DNA of 64,000 bases from Frigidibacter sp. ROC022 (lineage in GTDB: Bacteria; Pseudomonadota; Alphaproteobacteria; Rhodobacterales; Rhodobacteraceae), in assembly GCF_024723735.1 (NCBI RefSeq), contig NZ_JANQDU010000001.1, positions 1,178,001 through 1,242,000 of the forward strand, in the 5' to 3' direction. Under the pieces are notes generated by a model. It was not told the origin of the DNA. It saw nothing but the letters and a program-made list of their open reading frames with translations, and did no database searches. A program made the position numbers and the translations under genes. Within the stretch, counting starts at the first letter, position 1, and every line of letters begins with the position of its first letter. This document shows, piece after piece, positions 37,705 to 47,455 of the stretch.

Positions 37705-38160
37705 TCAGCCCTTCGGCGCGGGCGGATCGAGCATGAGGCCCGAGAAGGCGGCGCGGGCGGCGCTGCCGATCTCCACCGGGCGGCGGGTGGCGCGATCGAC
37801 ATGAACATGGATGAAGAACCCTTCCGCGGCGGCGCTCTGCGCGTCGTTTCGGAACAGCCCGATCTCGAACCGCACCGAGGACCGGCCCAGGGCCCCGACC
37901 CGCAGCCCGGCGGTCACCTGATCGGGGTAGCCCATCTCGGCCGCATAGCGGCAGCCGCTCTCGACCACCAGGCCGATCGTGGGGCTGGTCGCCGGGTTCA
38001 GCAGGCCCGCGTCGATCAGCCAGCCGTTTACCGCCGTATCGAACAGCGCGTAATGCACGACGTTGTTCAGATGCCCGTAGATGTCGTTGTCCATCCAGCG
38101 GGTCTGCAGGGGCCGAAAGACACGGTAGTCGGCGCGGGTGCCGGGCGGGGGCCTGCTCAC
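37705..38160 (-). CDS. Acyl-CoA thioesterase, 4-hydroxybenzoyl-CoA thioesterase-like
   Basis: A 151-residue hotdog-fold protein expected to hydrolyse an acyl-CoA in the cytoplasm. The active-site motif TRWMDNDIYGHLNNVVHY (about residues 20-37) contains the aspartate of the YbgC/4-HBT class and the conserved GHLNN. It begins at a GTG (38160) with GGAG six bases upstream; a longer open frame before it overlaps the ssb tail and is not conserved-looking. It stands between ssb and the YeeE pair on the same strand. Confidence 0.86.
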   Translation of the reverse strand: MSRPPPGTRADYRVFRPLQTRWMDNDIYGHLNNVVHYALFDTAVNGWLIDAGLLNPATSPTIGLVVESGCRYAAEMGYPDQVTAGLRVGALGRSSVRFEIGLFRNDAQSAAAEGFFIHVHVDRATRRPVEIGSAARAAFSGLMLDPPAPKG

Positions 38161-38194
38161 GGCAGGCTCCGGCCCATGTCGACGCCGGCCATTC

Positions 38195-38695
38195 TCAGAA
38201 CGGGATTTCGTCGTCGATGTCCGAGCGGGGGCCGCCCTGCGGCGCAGCGCCACCCGAGGAACTGCCGCCCGACGACCCGCCGCCATAGCCGCTGTCGTAG
38301 CCGCGGTCGTCATAACCGCCAGACCCGCCGCTGCCGCCGCCGTCACGCCCGTCGAGCATGGTCAGCTCGCTCCGATAGGGGCGCAGCACGACCTCGGTGG
38401 AATAGCGGTCCTGGCCGGACTGGTCCTGCCATTTGCGCGTTTCCAGCTGGCCTTCGATATAGACCTTCGAACCCTTCTTCAGATACTGCTCGGCGACCCG
38501 CGCCAGCGGTTCCGAATAGATCGCCACCGAATGCCATTCGGTCCGTTCCTTGCGCTCGCCGGTGTTGCGGTCCTTCCAGGTTTCCGATGTCGCAATTCGC
38601 AGGTTGCAGACCTTGCCACCGTTCTGAAAGGTCCGCACTTCCGGGTCGCGACCCAGATTGCCGATCAGAATGACCTTGTTCACCGAGCCCGCCAT
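38195..38695 (-). CDS. ssb: Single-stranded DNA-binding protein
   Basis: Binds single-stranded DNA in replication, repair and recombination. The 166-residue protein has an OB-fold domain (residues 1-112: [32 protein letters not shown] and [12 protein letters not shown]), a glycine/serine-rich linker of about 40 residues and the acidic tip DIDDEIPF that recruits partner proteins. Length and tail are standard. It is divergent from the transglycosylase gene at 38879. Confidence 0.97.
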   Translation of the reverse strand: MAGSVNKVILIGNLGRDPEVRTFQNGGKVCNLRIATSETWKDRNTGERKERTEWHSVAIYSEPLARVAEQYLKKGSKVYIEGQLETRKWQDQSGQDRYSTEVVLRPYRSELTMLDGRDGGGSGGSGGYDDRGYDSGYGGGSSGGSSSGGAAPQGGPRSDIDDEIPF

Positions 38696-38878
38696 CTTGG
38701 TTCTCCCTAGAATCCTCGGGCACAGGTTAGACCACCCCAGACCGGCGATGGGAAGCCCCGGATCACCGCCTGACGTCGCGATGGCCGGCCATTCGCGTCG
38801 GCCGGGCCATGCCGGGTGCGCGGTTGCGTCTGGAACTGGGAGGAAAACTTTCCTATAACCGGTCCGGAAAATGACGGG

Positions 38879-39478
38879 ATGGGACAGATGCGGGGATTAG
38901 CGGCGGCAGCGATGCTGTTGGCGATCACGGCGCCGGGGGCGGAAGCCGAGGCCTTGAGTCTCTCGACCAAGAACCGGGCCGGCTTGTTCAAGTCACAATT
39001 GTCGGTGCTCGACGGGCGGGCGGCGAAGCAATATTCGAACTCGGTCAAACTGCAGCCGAAATCGGCATTGACGCCGGTCGCCGGCGCGGCGGTGTCGAGC
39101 TTCCGGGGCAGCTACAAGGGCCCCTATCTGAGCATGGCGAAGGCCGCGGCGCGAAAATACGGGGTGCCGGAAGACCTGTTCCTGCGGCTGGTCCAGCAGG
39201 AAAGCGGCTTCAACCCCTCGGCGCGGTCGCACAAGGGGGCGCTCGGGCTGGCCCAGCTGATGCCGGCGACGGCGGCCAAGCTGCGTGTCGATCCGCTGGA
39301 CCCGCAACAGAACCTGGAAGGCGGCGCCCGCTATCTGCGCCAGCAATACGACCGGTTCGGCTCCTGGCGGCTGGCGCTGGCGGCCTACAACGCCGGTCCG
39401 GAAGCGGTCGAGAAACACTCGGGAATTCCGCCCTACAAGGAAACCCGCAACTATGTGCAGGTGATTCTGGGGTCCTGA
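38879..39478 (+). CDS. Soluble lytic transglycosylase domain protein
   Basis: A 199-residue exported protein with a signal peptide ([18 protein letters not shown]) and, from about residue 80, a compact SLT domain. The catalytic glutamate is in [15 protein letters not shown], followed by [14 protein letters not shown] and [13 protein letters not shown], the canonical goose-lysozyme-like motifs. The reaction is cleavage of peptidoglycan strands with 1,6-anhydro product. The start may be the ATG at 38879 or the one three codons later at 38888; both are closely preceded by purines. A possible -10 (TATAAC) lies at 38854-38859. Confidence 0.92.
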   Translation: MGQMRGLAAAAMLLAITAPGAEAEALSLSTKNRAGLFKSQLSVLDGRAAKQYSNSVKLQPKSALTPVAGAAVSSFRGSYKGPYLSMAKAAARKYGVPEDLFLRLVQQESGFNPSARSHKGALGLAQLMPATAAKLRVDPLDPQQNLEGGARYLRQQYDRFGSWRLALAAYNAGPEAVEKHSGIPPYKETRNYVQVILGS

Positions 39479-39518
39479 GCCCCGGCGCCTTGCCGTCGGG
39501 CCTGCGGGGCAGGCCGGC

Positions 39519-40304
39519 TCAGTCCGCCGCCCAGTCCGGTTTGCGTTTTTCCAGGAAGGCCGCGATGCCTTCGGCGGTGCCCTCGTCCATCATGTTCTCG
39601 ACCATGACCTCGCCGGCATAGGCATAGGCATCGTCCAGCCCCATCTCGGCCTGCGCGTGGAAGGCGCGCTTGCCGATCCGCACGGCCGCGCCCAGCTTGG
39701 CCGTGATGGTCTCGGCCAGGCCCAGCACCTCTTCCTGCAGCCGGTCGGCATGGACGGCGCGGTTGACCAGCCCGGCGGCCACGGCCTCGTCGGCATTCAG
39801 GAAGCGCCCGGTCACCAGCATCTCGAAAGCCTGCTTGCGCCCGACATTGCGGGTCAGCGCCACCATCGGGGTCGAACAGAACAGGCCGATGTTCACCCCA
39901 TTGACCCCGAATCGCGCCGTGTCGGCGGCAATCGCCAGATCGCAGGCGGCGACCAGCTGACAGCCCGCGGCGGTGGCCAATCCGCCAACTTCTGCGATGA
40001 CCGGCTGCGGCATGTCGCGAATCGTGGTCATCACCCGGGCGCAGCGGGTGAACAGATCGGCGAGCTTCGCGGCTCCCTTGTCCGGCGCCGCCCGGGCGGC
40101 GCGGATCTCGGTCAGGTCATGCCCGGCGCAGAAGGTCCTTCCCTCGGCGGCGATCACCACCACGCGGATGCCGGACTCCCCGGCGATCGTGTCCAGCGTC
40201 GTCTGGAGCGCCAGCAGCATCGCATCCGACAGCGCATTCAGCCGCTCCGGCGCGTTCAGCACCAGCCGCGCCACCCCGTCCCTGTCCTGGCGTTTCAGGA
40301 TCAT
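39519..40304 (-). CDS. Enoyl-CoA hydratase/isomerase family protein
   Basis: A 261-residue crotonase-fold protein. It has the oxyanion-hole motif RTFCAGHDLTEIRA (about residues 56-69) and the second loop GLATAAGCQLVAACDLAIA (about 107-125). The position normally held by the second catalytic glutamate is in NIGLFCSTPMVALTR, which lacks the usual Glu pair, as in ECHDC3-like members; the exact reaction is therefore unclear. Start ATG at 40304. It is divergent from the thioesterase gene at 40364. Confidence 0.86.
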   Translation of the reverse strand: MILKRQDRDGVARLVLNAPERLNALSDAMLLALQTTLDTIAGESGIRVVVIAAEGRTFCAGHDLTEIRAARAAPDKGAAKLADLFTRCARVMTTIRDMPQPVIAEVGGLATAAGCQLVAACDLAIAADTARFGVNGVNIGLFCSTPMVALTRNVGRKQAFEMLVTGRFLNADEAVAAGLVNRAVHADRLQEEVLGLAETITAKLGAAVRIGKRAFHAQAEMGLDDAYAYAGEVMVENMMDEGTAEGIAAFLEKRKPDWAAD

Positions 40305-40363
40305 CGGCTTGCCCTTTCTTCGGTTTCTTCGCAGCTTAGGCCCGGCAAGGGATGAGGGAAAGC

Positions 40364-40783
40364 ATGCTGAAGATGGACCGCGACGCGTTGCAGGAGTTTC
40401 TGCGGCAGGCCTTTCCGCAGGTGGCGCAGGATTTCACCGTCGAGGAGGTTGCCCCGCATCGGATCGCGGTCCGGATGCCGAGTACGGAAAAGACCCTGCG
40501 CCCCGGCGGCACGGTCTCGGGTCCGGCGATGTTCGCCCTGGCCGATGTCTCGGTCTATCTGGCGCTGCTGGCGATGATCGGGCCGAAGGCGCTGGCGGTG
40601 ACGACCAATGCCTCGATCGACTTCCTGCGCAAGCCGGTGGCGGGGGTCGATCTGCTGTCCGAATGCCGGCTGCTGAAACTGGGCCGGGTCCTGGCGGTGG
40701 GCGATGTGCTGCTCCGCTCCGAGGGGCAGGACGCGCCGGTGGCGCGGGCCAGCCTGACCTATTCGATCCCGCCGGAGCGGTAG
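40364..40783 (+). CDS. PaaI-family hotdog thioesterase
   Basis: A 139-residue hotdog protein, probably a thioesterase acting on a CoA ester. The typical GGTVSGPAMFALADVSVYLAL (about residues 46-66) holds the helix and the acidic active-site residue, followed by TTNASIDFLRKPVAG. The ATG at 40364 is preceded by GAGGGA at normal spacing; the ATG four codons upstream is too close to its purine run. Divergent from the enoyl-CoA hydratase gene, so the two may serve one pathway. A hairpin element follows the stop. Confidence 0.85.
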   Translation: MLKMDRDALQEFLRQAFPQVAQDFTVEEVAPHRIAVRMPSTEKTLRPGGTVSGPAMFALADVSVYLALLAMIGPKALAVTTNASIDFLRKPVAGVDLLSECRLLKLGRVLAVGDVLLRSEGQDAPVARASLTYSIPPER

Positions 40784-40794
40784 GGCGGGGGAGG

Positions 40795-40838
40795 CCGGGG
40801 GCCAGCCCCCGGACCCCCGGAGTATTTCCAAGGCAAAG
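40795..40838 (+). repeat. Intergenic hairpin-plus-tail element, copy 2 (likely terminator)
   Basis: CCGGGGG (40795-40801) pairs with CCCCCGG (40806-40812), and the tail CCCCCGGAGTATTTCC then AAGGCAAAG follows to 40838. The tail matches copy 1 at 2750-2774 with few changes although the stems differ. Here it lies between two convergent genes, just after the thioesterase stop, a natural place for termination. Confidence 0.6.
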
Positions 40839-40843
40839 AGACG

Positions 40844-42928
40844 CTATTCGGCAGCGATCTGGATCACCGGCTCCATGCTGGCCAGTTCCTCGTCCGACAG
40901 CCAGCACAGCGTGTGATGCCCGTCCGCGAGGGTCTTGTAGGGCGGCAGCTCGGTCTCGCATTTGTTGCCCGGCACCTGGCTCTTCCAGCGGCAGCGGGTC
41001 TGGAACGGACAACCCGGCGGCGGGTTCATCGCCGAGGGGATGTCGCCCTCCAGCACGATGCGCTTCTTCTTGACCCGCGTGTCGGCGATCGGAACCGCCG
41101 AGAGCAGCGCCTCGGTATAGGGGTGGTAGGGCGGCGCGAAGACCTGATCGGTGGTGCCGACCTCGACCACATGGCCGAGATACATCACGATCACCCGGTC
41201 GGCGAGATAGCGGACGATCGACAGGTCGTGGCTGATGAACAGCAGCGTCGTCTTGTTCTCGCGCTGGATTTCCATCAGCAGATCGGTGACGGCGGCCTGC
41301 ACCGAGACATCGAGCGCCGAGACCGGTTCGTCCGCGACCACGATCTTGGCGCCGCCGGCAAAGGCCCGGGCGATCCCGACCCGCTGCTTCTGGCCGCCCG
41401 ACAACTGGCGCGGCATCCTCTCGGCAAAGGCGCGCGGCAGTTTCACGAGGTCGAGCAGTTCCAGCATCCGCGCCTTGCGGGCCGAGTCATCGGCCCCTTC
41501 GCCGAAGATCTCCAGCGCCCGGATGATCTGCCGGCCGACGGTCATCGACGGGTTCAGCGTGTCGAACGGGTTCTGGAACACCATCTGCACGCCCGAGACC
41601 GTATCGGGCCGGCGCTGCTGGATCGGGGTGTCCTGAATCTCCTCGCCATAGAGCAGGATATTGCCGCTGGTCGCGGTCTCCAGCCCCATCAGCACCTTGG
41701 CGAAGGTGGACTTGCCGCAGCCGGATTCGCCGACGATGGCCAGGGTCTCGCTTTCGCGGGCTTCGAAGGACAGCGTCTCGTTGGCCTTGACCACCCGCGG
41801 CACGCCGCCGCCGAACAGCTTGGTGGCCGAGACCTCGTAGTATTTCTTCAGGTCTTCCAGCTTCAGCACGACCTTGCCGGGTGTCGATTTCTTGGTCTTC
41901 TTGGCGAGCTTCGGCGGCGCCGACCAGTCGATCTCGGTGAATTTCACGCAGCGCGAGCCGTGACGGTCGTCGCCCTCGATCGACGCCATCCGGACATCGC
42001 CGGCATCGCAGCGCCCGGCTTCGAAATATTCGCAGCGGGGGCCGAAGTTGCAGCCCTGCGGGCGTTCGTGCGGCAGCGGGAAATTGCCCGGAATCGCGAT
42101 CAGCGGATGGTCGTTCTTGTCGGCGCCGGGCAGCGGGATCGAGCGGAACAGCGCCTGGGTATAGGGGTGCTGCATCTTGTCGAAGACATCGGTGATCGAG
42201 CCGGTCTCGACCGCCTCGCCGGAATACATCACGCAGAGCCGGTCGCAGGTATCGAGGATCAGCCCGAGATTGTGCGAGATGAACAGCATCGAGGTGCCGT
42301 ATTTCTTGCCCAGCCCCTTGACCAGATCGACGATGCCGGCCTCGACCGTGACGTCCAGCGCGGTGGTCGGCTCGTCGAGGATCAGCAGCGCCGGCTTGCT
42401 CATCAGCGCCATGGCGATGACGATCCGCTGCTGCTGGCCGCCCGAGAGCTGGTGCGGATAGGCCTTCATGATCCGCTCGGGGTCGGGCAGCTTCACATCC
42501 GTCACCACCTGCAGGGCCATCTTGTAGGCCTGATCCTCGGAAACGCCTTCGTGGATGATCGGCACTTCCATCAATTGCCTGCCGATCCGCATCGCCGGAT
42601 TGAGGCTGGCCATCGGTTCCTGGTAGATCATCGCGATCTCGGAACCACGGATCCGGCGCAGCTCTTCCTGGTTCATCTCGGTCAGTTCGCGGCCCTTGAA
42701 CCGGATCGAACCGCCGGTGACCCGTCCGTTGACGCCGAGATCCTGCATCACCGCCAGCGCCACGGTGGACTTGCCACAACCGGATTCGCCGACCAGGCCC
42801 ATTGCCTCGCCCGGCATCACGGTGCAGGAAAAATCCATCACCGCCGGGATTTCACGCAATCGGGTGAAGAACGAGATCGAGAGATTGCTGATCTCGAGGA
42901 TCGGTCCGTGGTGGTCGGATGTGCTCAT
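40844..42928 (-). CDS. Peptide-type ABC importer, fused ATP-binding protein (DppD-DppF)
   Basis: A 694-residue cytoplasmic ATPase with two complete ABC domains. Each has Walker A GESGCGKST (about residues 49-57 and 400-408), the signature LSGGQQQR or LSGGQKQR, and Walker B LLILDEP or IVVADEP. Each is followed by an oligopeptide-permease C-terminal segment with clustered cysteines (GCNFGPRCEYF and GCPFQTRCRW), which in some relatives bind an iron-sulfur cluster. It powers uptake of a peptide, opine, or similar solute with the two permeases and the binding protein upstream. The gene is last in the operon. Confidence 0.93.
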   Translation of the reverse strand: MSTSDHHGPILEISNLSISFFTRLREIPAVMDFSCTVMPGEAMGLVGESGCGKSTVALAVMQDLGVNGRVTGGSIRFKGRELTEMNQEELRRIRGSEIAMIYQEPMASLNPAMRIGRQLMEVPIIHEGVSEDQAYKMALQVVTDVKLPDPERIMKAYPHQLSGGQQQRIVIAMALMSKPALLILDEPTTALDVTVEAGIVDLVKGLGKKYGTSMLFISHNLGLILDTCDRLCVMYSGEAVETGSITDVFDKMQHPYTQALFRSIPLPGADKNDHPLIAIPGNFPLPHERPQGCNFGPRCEYFEAGRCDAGDVRMASIEGDDRHGSRCVKFTEIDWSAPPKLAKKTKKSTPGKVVLKLEDLKKYYEVSATKLFGGGVPRVVKANETLSFEARESETLAIVGESGCGKSTFAKVLMGLETATSGNILLYGEEIQDTPIQQRRPDTVSGVQMVFQNPFDTLNPSMTVGRQIIRALEIFGEGADDSARKARMLELLDLVKLPRAFAERMPRQLSGGQKQRVGIARAFAGGAKIVVADEPVSALDVSVQAAVTDLLMEIQRENKTTLLFISHDLSIVRYLADRVIVMYLGHVVEVGTTDQVFAPPYHPYTEALLSAVPIADTRVKKKRIVLEGDIPSAMNPPPGCPFQTRCRWKSQVPGNKCETELPPYKTLADGHHTLCWLSDEELASMEPVIQIAAE

Positions 42929-43062
42929 CTCTTTTCCTTTTCTCGTCCTCTGGTCGGCGGTTGCCGCCTGCGGTCTCGGCTCATGCGGTCAATGGCCTTT
43001 GGTCATGCGCCCGATGCGGCGTGCCGGCACCGGGCGGTCGGCGATATGGGGCAGGGCGGGGC

Positions 43063-44493
43063 TCAATCCTTCAGGCTTTCTTCGCGCAGCCCGTCGGCCA
43101 GCAGGTTGAGACCCAGGACCAGGCTCATCAGCGCCAGCGCCGGCACCACGGCCGGATGCGGCGCGATCGACAGCAGCCGGCGGCCGGCGTTGATCGTCGA
43201 GCCCCAGTCCGGGCTCTCCGGCGAGACGCCGAGGCCGAAGAAGCCCAGCGTGCCCAGAAGGATGGTCGTGTAGCCGATCCGCAGGCAGAAATCGACGATC
43301 AGCGGCCCGCGGGCATTGGGCAGGATTTCCCACAGCATGATGTACCAGGGCCCTTCGCCACGGGTCTGTGCCGCCGCCACATAGTCGCGGGTCTGGATGT
43401 CGAGCGCCAGGCCGCGCACGATCCGGTAGACGGTGGGCGAGTTTACGAAGACCACCGAGACGAAGACGATCAGGATGTTCGGCTGCATCGAGACCAGGCC
43501 CAGCGGATCGGCGTTGAAGGCCAGCCCGGAATAGAGCCAGAGCCCCACCACCACGGTGATCGCGACATAGAGATTGCGCTTTGGCGGCTGGGTGTGAAAG
43601 CGCGAGTTGAACAGCACGATCATGAACAGGACCGGGAAGATGAACAGGACGGCCGCCATGTACATCGGGATCCCGGTCTCGACCATTTCCGGGGTCACCA
43701 GCAGGTAGAACAGCAGGATCACCGGGAAGGCGAGCACGAGGTTCGAGATGAAGGCCAGAACGGTGTCCAGCTTGCCGCCGAAATAGCCCGAGGGCAGACC
43801 CAGGGTGATCCCGACCATGAAGGCGAACAGCGTCGCGGCGGGGGCGATCTTCAGCACCTCGCGGGCGCCCAGAACCATCCGCGAATAGACGTCGCGGGCC
43901 AGATTGTCGCCGCCCAGCAGATACCAGTAGGTGCCGTCCGGCAGCGGCGTTCCCGGCGGCTTGTTCTTCATCCCCGACAGGGTGGTCAGCGGGTCGGCGG
44001 TGACCAGCAGATCGGCGAAGATCGCGGTGAAGACCCAGAACATCACGATGCCGAAGCCGATCATCCCGATCGAACTGTCGAACAGCTTGCCGTAGAGGCC
44101 GAGCCGCCGCTTGAACTTCATCGACAACGCGAAGGTGATGATCAGCGCGATCCAGACCGGCAGATAGAGGGTCGAGATATGGCCGATGATGCCCTTGGCC
44201 GGGCCCTGCAGCACGATCCCCGCGGCCAGGTAGATCAGCACCACCGCCAGCGCCACCTTGAAGGCCAGGTTCATCGCGAGGCGCAGATAATCGGCGGTGT
44301 CGAGCGGGGCGCTGTGGCCTGGCGCCGGGGGGCCGGCCTCGGGCACCATCTGGACCCCGGACAGCCGGAACACCAGCCGCAGGAAGGTGCGCAGCACCTG
44401 CAACGCAAAGGCCACGACCGCCACGGCGATCGCCGCCATCAGGACCGGGTTCAGATAGGGGCCGAGGGCGCCAGTCCAGGTCAGTTGGTCCAT
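43063..44493 (-). CDS. Peptide-type ABC importer permease (DppC-like, extended N-terminus)
   Basis: A 476-residue inner-membrane permease. The last 300 or so residues are a usual DppC-type domain with the cytoplasmic coupling loop EILPNARGPLIVDFCLRIG (about residues 383-401) and FFGLGVSPESPDWGS near the end. The first 150 residues are an addition with about three hydrophobic segments (16-40, 75-95 and 105-122), making the protein far longer than typical DppC (about 300). Its start lies ten bases from the stop of the DppB-like gene. Confidence 0.92.
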   Translation of the reverse strand: MDQLTWTGALGPYLNPVLMAAIAVAVVAFALQVLRTFLRLVFRLSGVQMVPEAGPPAPGHSAPLDTADYLRLAMNLAFKVALAVVLIYLAAGIVLQGPAKGIIGHISTLYLPVWIALIITFALSMKFKRRLGLYGKLFDSSIGMIGFGIVMFWVFTAIFADLLVTADPLTTLSGMKNKPPGTPLPDGTYWYLLGGDNLARDVYSRMVLGAREVLKIAPAATLFAFMVGITLGLPSGYFGGKLDTVLAFISNLVLAFPVILLFYLLVTPEMVETGIPMYMAAVLFIFPVLFMIVLFNSRFHTQPPKRNLYVAITVVVGLWLYSGLAFNADPLGLVSMQPNILIVFVSVVFVNSPTVYRIVRGLALDIQTRDYVAAAQTRGEGPWYIMLWEILPNARGPLIVDFCLRIGYTTILLGTLGFFGLGVSPESPDWGSTINAGRRLLSIAPHPAVVPALALMSLVLGLNLLADGLREESLKD

Positions 44494-44503
44494 GGGCCTC
44501 TCC

Positions 44504-45550
44504 TCACGAGATACGGATGCGGGGATTCAGGAAGACATAGCCGATATCGGAAATCAGCTGGGTCACCAGAACCACGAAGACGGCGACGACCGAGCAGGCC
44601 AGGAGCAGCTCGATGTCGTTGTTGCCGGCGGCCTCGACCAGGGTGAAGCCGAAACCCTTGTAGTTGAACAGCGTCTCGACGATCACCACCCCGTTCAGAA
44701 GCCAGGGGAATTGCAGCATGATCACCGTGAAGGGCGCGATCAGAGCGTTGCGCAGGGCATGGCGCATGACGATCTGCGGAAAGCTGACCCCTTTCAGCCT
44801 TGCGGTGCGGATGTATTGCGCCGTCATCACCTCGGTCATCGAGGCGCGGGTCATCCGGGCGATATAGCCGATCCCGTAGAGCGCGATGGTGACCACCGGC
44901 AGGGTGAAGTTCTTGAACGTGATGTGGTCCATCGCGCTGGTCGCGGTGCCCGAGAACCATTTCAGCCCGACCGCGGACGAGGCGAAGATGGCGATGAAGA
45001 TGACGCCCGAGACATATTCCGGCGTCGCCGTCGAGGCGATCGAGACGGTGGACAACGAGCGGTCGAGCCGCGAGCCCTCCTTCATCCCGGCCAGCACCCC
45101 GATCAGCAGCGCCGCGGGCACCATCAGCAGCATCACCGCGCCCATCAGCCAGGCGGTCAGGCCAAGCCGTTTCGCGACGATGGTGCTGACCTCGTCCTTG
45201 AAGACGGTGGAGAACCCCCAATCGCCCTGAAGGATTCCGCAATAGCGCGGCGCCGTCTCGGCCGTGTCGCCCGAGGCCACGCAACGACCGCGCAACTTTC
45301 CGTCATCGTCGGTGCGGGTCCAGCCCGGAACCACGCCCAGCCATTCGCCATAGCGGATCAGCACCGGCTGCTCGTAGCCGTTGCGTTCCAGCCACGAGGC
45401 AACCTGGGCATCGTCCATCCGCGCCGAGGCCTCGCTCTTGGCGAGTTTCTCGAGGTTGGGCGGCAGATTGGTCAGCAGGAAGACAATGAAGGTCAGGCAG
45501 AGCGCCGTCAGCAGCATCAGGCCAAGGCGTCGCAACAGAAACATCAGCAT
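44504..45550 (-). CDS. Peptide-type ABC importer permease (DppB-like)
   Basis: A 348-residue inner-membrane permease with the N-terminal hallmark MLMFLLRRLGLMLLTALCLTF, a periplasmic loop of about 90 residues holding three cysteines, and five further helices. The coupling loop is in QIVMRHALRNALIAPFTV (about residues 253-270), and the DppB end is YVFLNPRIRIS. It pairs with the DppC-like protein to form the channel. It is separated from the binding-protein gene by 94 bases containing a strong hairpin. Confidence 0.94.
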   Translation of the reverse strand: MLMFLLRRLGLMLLTALCLTFIVFLLTNLPPNLEKLAKSEASARMDDAQVASWLERNGYEQPVLIRYGEWLGVVPGWTRTDDDGKLRGRCVASGDTAETAPRYCGILQGDWGFSTVFKDEVSTIVAKRLGLTAWLMGAVMLLMVPAALLIGVLAGMKEGSRLDRSLSTVSIASTATPEYVSGVIFIAIFASSAVGLKWFSGTATSAMDHITFKNFTLPVVTIALYGIGYIARMTRASMTEVMTAQYIRTARLKGVSFPQIVMRHALRNALIAPFTVIMLQFPWLLNGVVIVETLFNYKGFGFTLVEAAGNNDIELLLACSVVAVFVVLVTQLISDIGYVFLNPRIRIS

Positions 45551-45609
45551 GGGCTGGTCCTTTCGGCGCCTGTACCGGAGCCACTAGGATGAAGGAAACC
45601 TGTCGTGCA

Positions 45610-45633
45610 AAGGGCGGCTCGCAAGCCGCCCTT
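45610..45633 (-). terminator. Strong hairpin between binding-protein and permease genes
   Basis: A perfect 10-bp stem (AAGGGCGGCT with AGCCGCCCTT) and a four-base loop, just after the stop of the solute-binding-protein gene. The U run after it is short. Such structures commonly cause partial termination or protect the upstream mRNA, so that the binding protein is made in excess over the permeases. Confidence 0.6.
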
Positions 45634-45644
45634 CGGTTTCGGAC

Positions 45645-47279
45645 TCAGGCGTCGATCCACCACTTGTAGTGGTGATGCTCGAAGGTCGGGTGCATTTCGG
45701 CCCCCATGACGTTTTCCTTCATGTGACGGTAGAGCGAGCGCCAGTAGGGCTGGATCAGCACCCCGTCGTCCTGCAGGATCTTCTCGATCTTGGCCATCAG
45801 CACCCGGCGCTTGTCGGCATCGGCGATCGACATCGCCTCGGCCAGCAGGGTGTCGAACTCGGGGTTGCTGTAGGCCGACTCGTTCCAGGCCACGCCGCTG
45901 CGATAGGCCAGCGCCAGGATCTGCACGCCCAGCGGACGCATGTTCCACTCGGTCGCCGAGAAGGGGAACTTCAGCCAGTCGTTCCAGAAGGTCGAGCCCG
46001 GCAGGATGGTCCGCTTGATCGGGATTCCGGCATCGCGAAGCTGTGCCGCGACCGCGTCGCAGGTGGCGGCCTGCCAGCTGTCGTCGATCGAGATCAGCTC
46101 ATGCTCGAACTCGGCGTAGGGGGTGGAGTCGATCAGTTCCTTCGCCTTGACCGGATCGACCACGCGCGGCGGCAGCTCGGCATATTCCGGGTGGATCGGG
46201 CAGACATGGAAGTTCTCGGCCTCGGTCCCCAGACCGGCATAGCCGAGTTCCAGCACCACGCCGTTGTCGACCGCCATCTGCATCGCCTTGCGGACGTTGC
46301 GGTCCTTGTAGACCTCGGCCTCCTGGTTGAAGCGCACCGCGATGGTGGCGGCGGTGACGACTTCGGACTTCTTCCAGCCGATGCTGTCCATCACCTCGAC
46401 GAAATCGCCGACCGTCTGGTAGAGGATGTCGATCTCGTCGGCATCCGCGCCGGCGACCCAGGCAGAGGTGTCGGTGCCGAGGTCGATGTATTCGATCCGG
46501 TCCAGATAGGCGCCTTCGCCCCACCAGCCGTCACGCTTGACCAGCACCTGCTTGACGCCGACCTCGTTGACTTCGGGCATGTAGGGGCCGGTGCCGATCG
46601 GGTTCACCGAGGGATCGCCGTTGTCGTAGCTCTGGTGCACGACCGCCGCCGGATAGTCGGAGAAGTTCGGGATCACCGCGATGTCCGGCTCGCTGAGCAC
46701 CAGCTTCACGGTCATCGGATCGACCACCGTGACTGCGCCGTCGCGGACCTTCTTGGTCTCGGGATCCTGCAGGGTCGCCATCCGGCCCGCCATCGAGTTG
46801 CCCTCGACCGTGCCGTCGCACCAGCGGATGATGTTGTGGGCCACGTCCTCGGCGGTGAACTCGTCGCCGTTCGACCAGGTCACACCGGGACGCACGTGCA
46901 GCAGGTACTCGGTGGCGTCGTCGTTGATTTCCCAGCTTTCCAGCAGCATCGGCTTGAACGAGCCGTCGCTTTCGTATTCGACGAGGTATTCCAGCCAGCC
47001 ACGGGTGAAGTTGGCGATCTGCGACCAGTCGGCGGTGCGCGGGTCCTTCAGGCCCTTGGTTTCCATCTGCATCCGCAGCGTGCCGCCGAATTTCGGCGTC
47101 GCCTGGGCGCGGGCCGGGGTTTCGAGCCCGATCATCGCATAGGCCGCCGCCGAGGTCGCCCCCAGGGCGGTGGCCCGGGTCAGGAATTCACGGCGGCTCA
47201 TCTGGCCGGCCCTGCATTCTTCCGCGTACATGCCGACGGCAGGATGCAAGGCTTTACCCGTAAGGGTTTCATGTTTCAT
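45645..47279 (-). CDS. Peptide-type ABC importer solute-binding protein (SBP family 5)
   Basis: A 544-residue periplasmic binding protein, family 5 (DppA/OppA-like). The twin-arginine signal [20 protein letters not shown] at residues 28-47 points to Tat export, with about 27 extra residues in front. Typical elements are [37 protein letters not shown] and [10 protein letters not shown]. The substrate cannot be assigned. A good AGGGAGA site precedes the ATG at 47279. It is the first gene of the operon for the two permeases and the fused ATPase, with an AraC-family gene directly upstream. Confidence 0.93.
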   Translation of the reverse strand: MKHETLTGKALHPAVGMYAEECRAGQMSRREFLTRATALGATSAAAYAMIGLETPARAQATPKFGGTLRMQMETKGLKDPRTADWSQIANFTRGWLEYLVEYESDGSFKPMLLESWEINDDATEYLLHVRPGVTWSNGDEFTAEDVAHNIIRWCDGTVEGNSMAGRMATLQDPETKKVRDGAVTVVDPMTVKLVLSEPDIAVIPNFSDYPAAVVHQSYDNGDPSVNPIGTGPYMPEVNEVGVKQVLVKRDGWWGEGAYLDRIEYIDLGTDTSAWVAGADADEIDILYQTVGDFVEVMDSIGWKKSEVVTAATIAVRFNQEAEVYKDRNVRKAMQMAVDNGVVLELGYAGLGTEAENFHVCPIHPEYAELPPRVVDPVKAKELIDSTPYAEFEHELISIDDSWQAATCDAVAAQLRDAGIPIKRTILPGSTFWNDWLKFPFSATEWNMRPLGVQILALAYRSGVAWNESAYSNPEFDTLLAEAMSIADADKRRVLMAKIEKILQDDGVLIQPYWRSLYRHMKENVMGAEMHPTFEHHHYKWWIDA

Positions 47280-47434
47280 GTCGATCTCCCTGTGACATGT
47301 AGCGTTGGTTTGGTATTCGCGCCCCGAGCGTGGCCGCTATCCGGAAGAACCTTGCCGGACGGGCCCTGGAGGATCGGTCCTTTTTCCGTCATTGAGAACG
47401 GAACCGGGCAGATCGTCTAGGTCGGCTTTCGCCG

Positions 47435-47455
47435 TGTCGTAGCACAAATGCGACA
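47435..47455. promoter_or_regulatory. Inverted repeat upstream of the ABC-importer operon
   Basis: TGTCG-N11-CGACA, a 21-bp dyad in the 278 bases between the AraC-family gene and the binding-protein gene, about 156 bases before the latter's start. It could be the site of the adjacent AraC-type regulator, but AraC proteins more often use direct repeats. The rest of this gap shows nothing I can name. Confidence 0.35.

Noticed and set aside
38824-38859. Promoter TTGCGT/TATAAC before the SLT-domain gene
   Set aside because: The spacer would be 24 bases, too long for a sigma-70 type promoter; only the -10 is mentioned in the gene entry.
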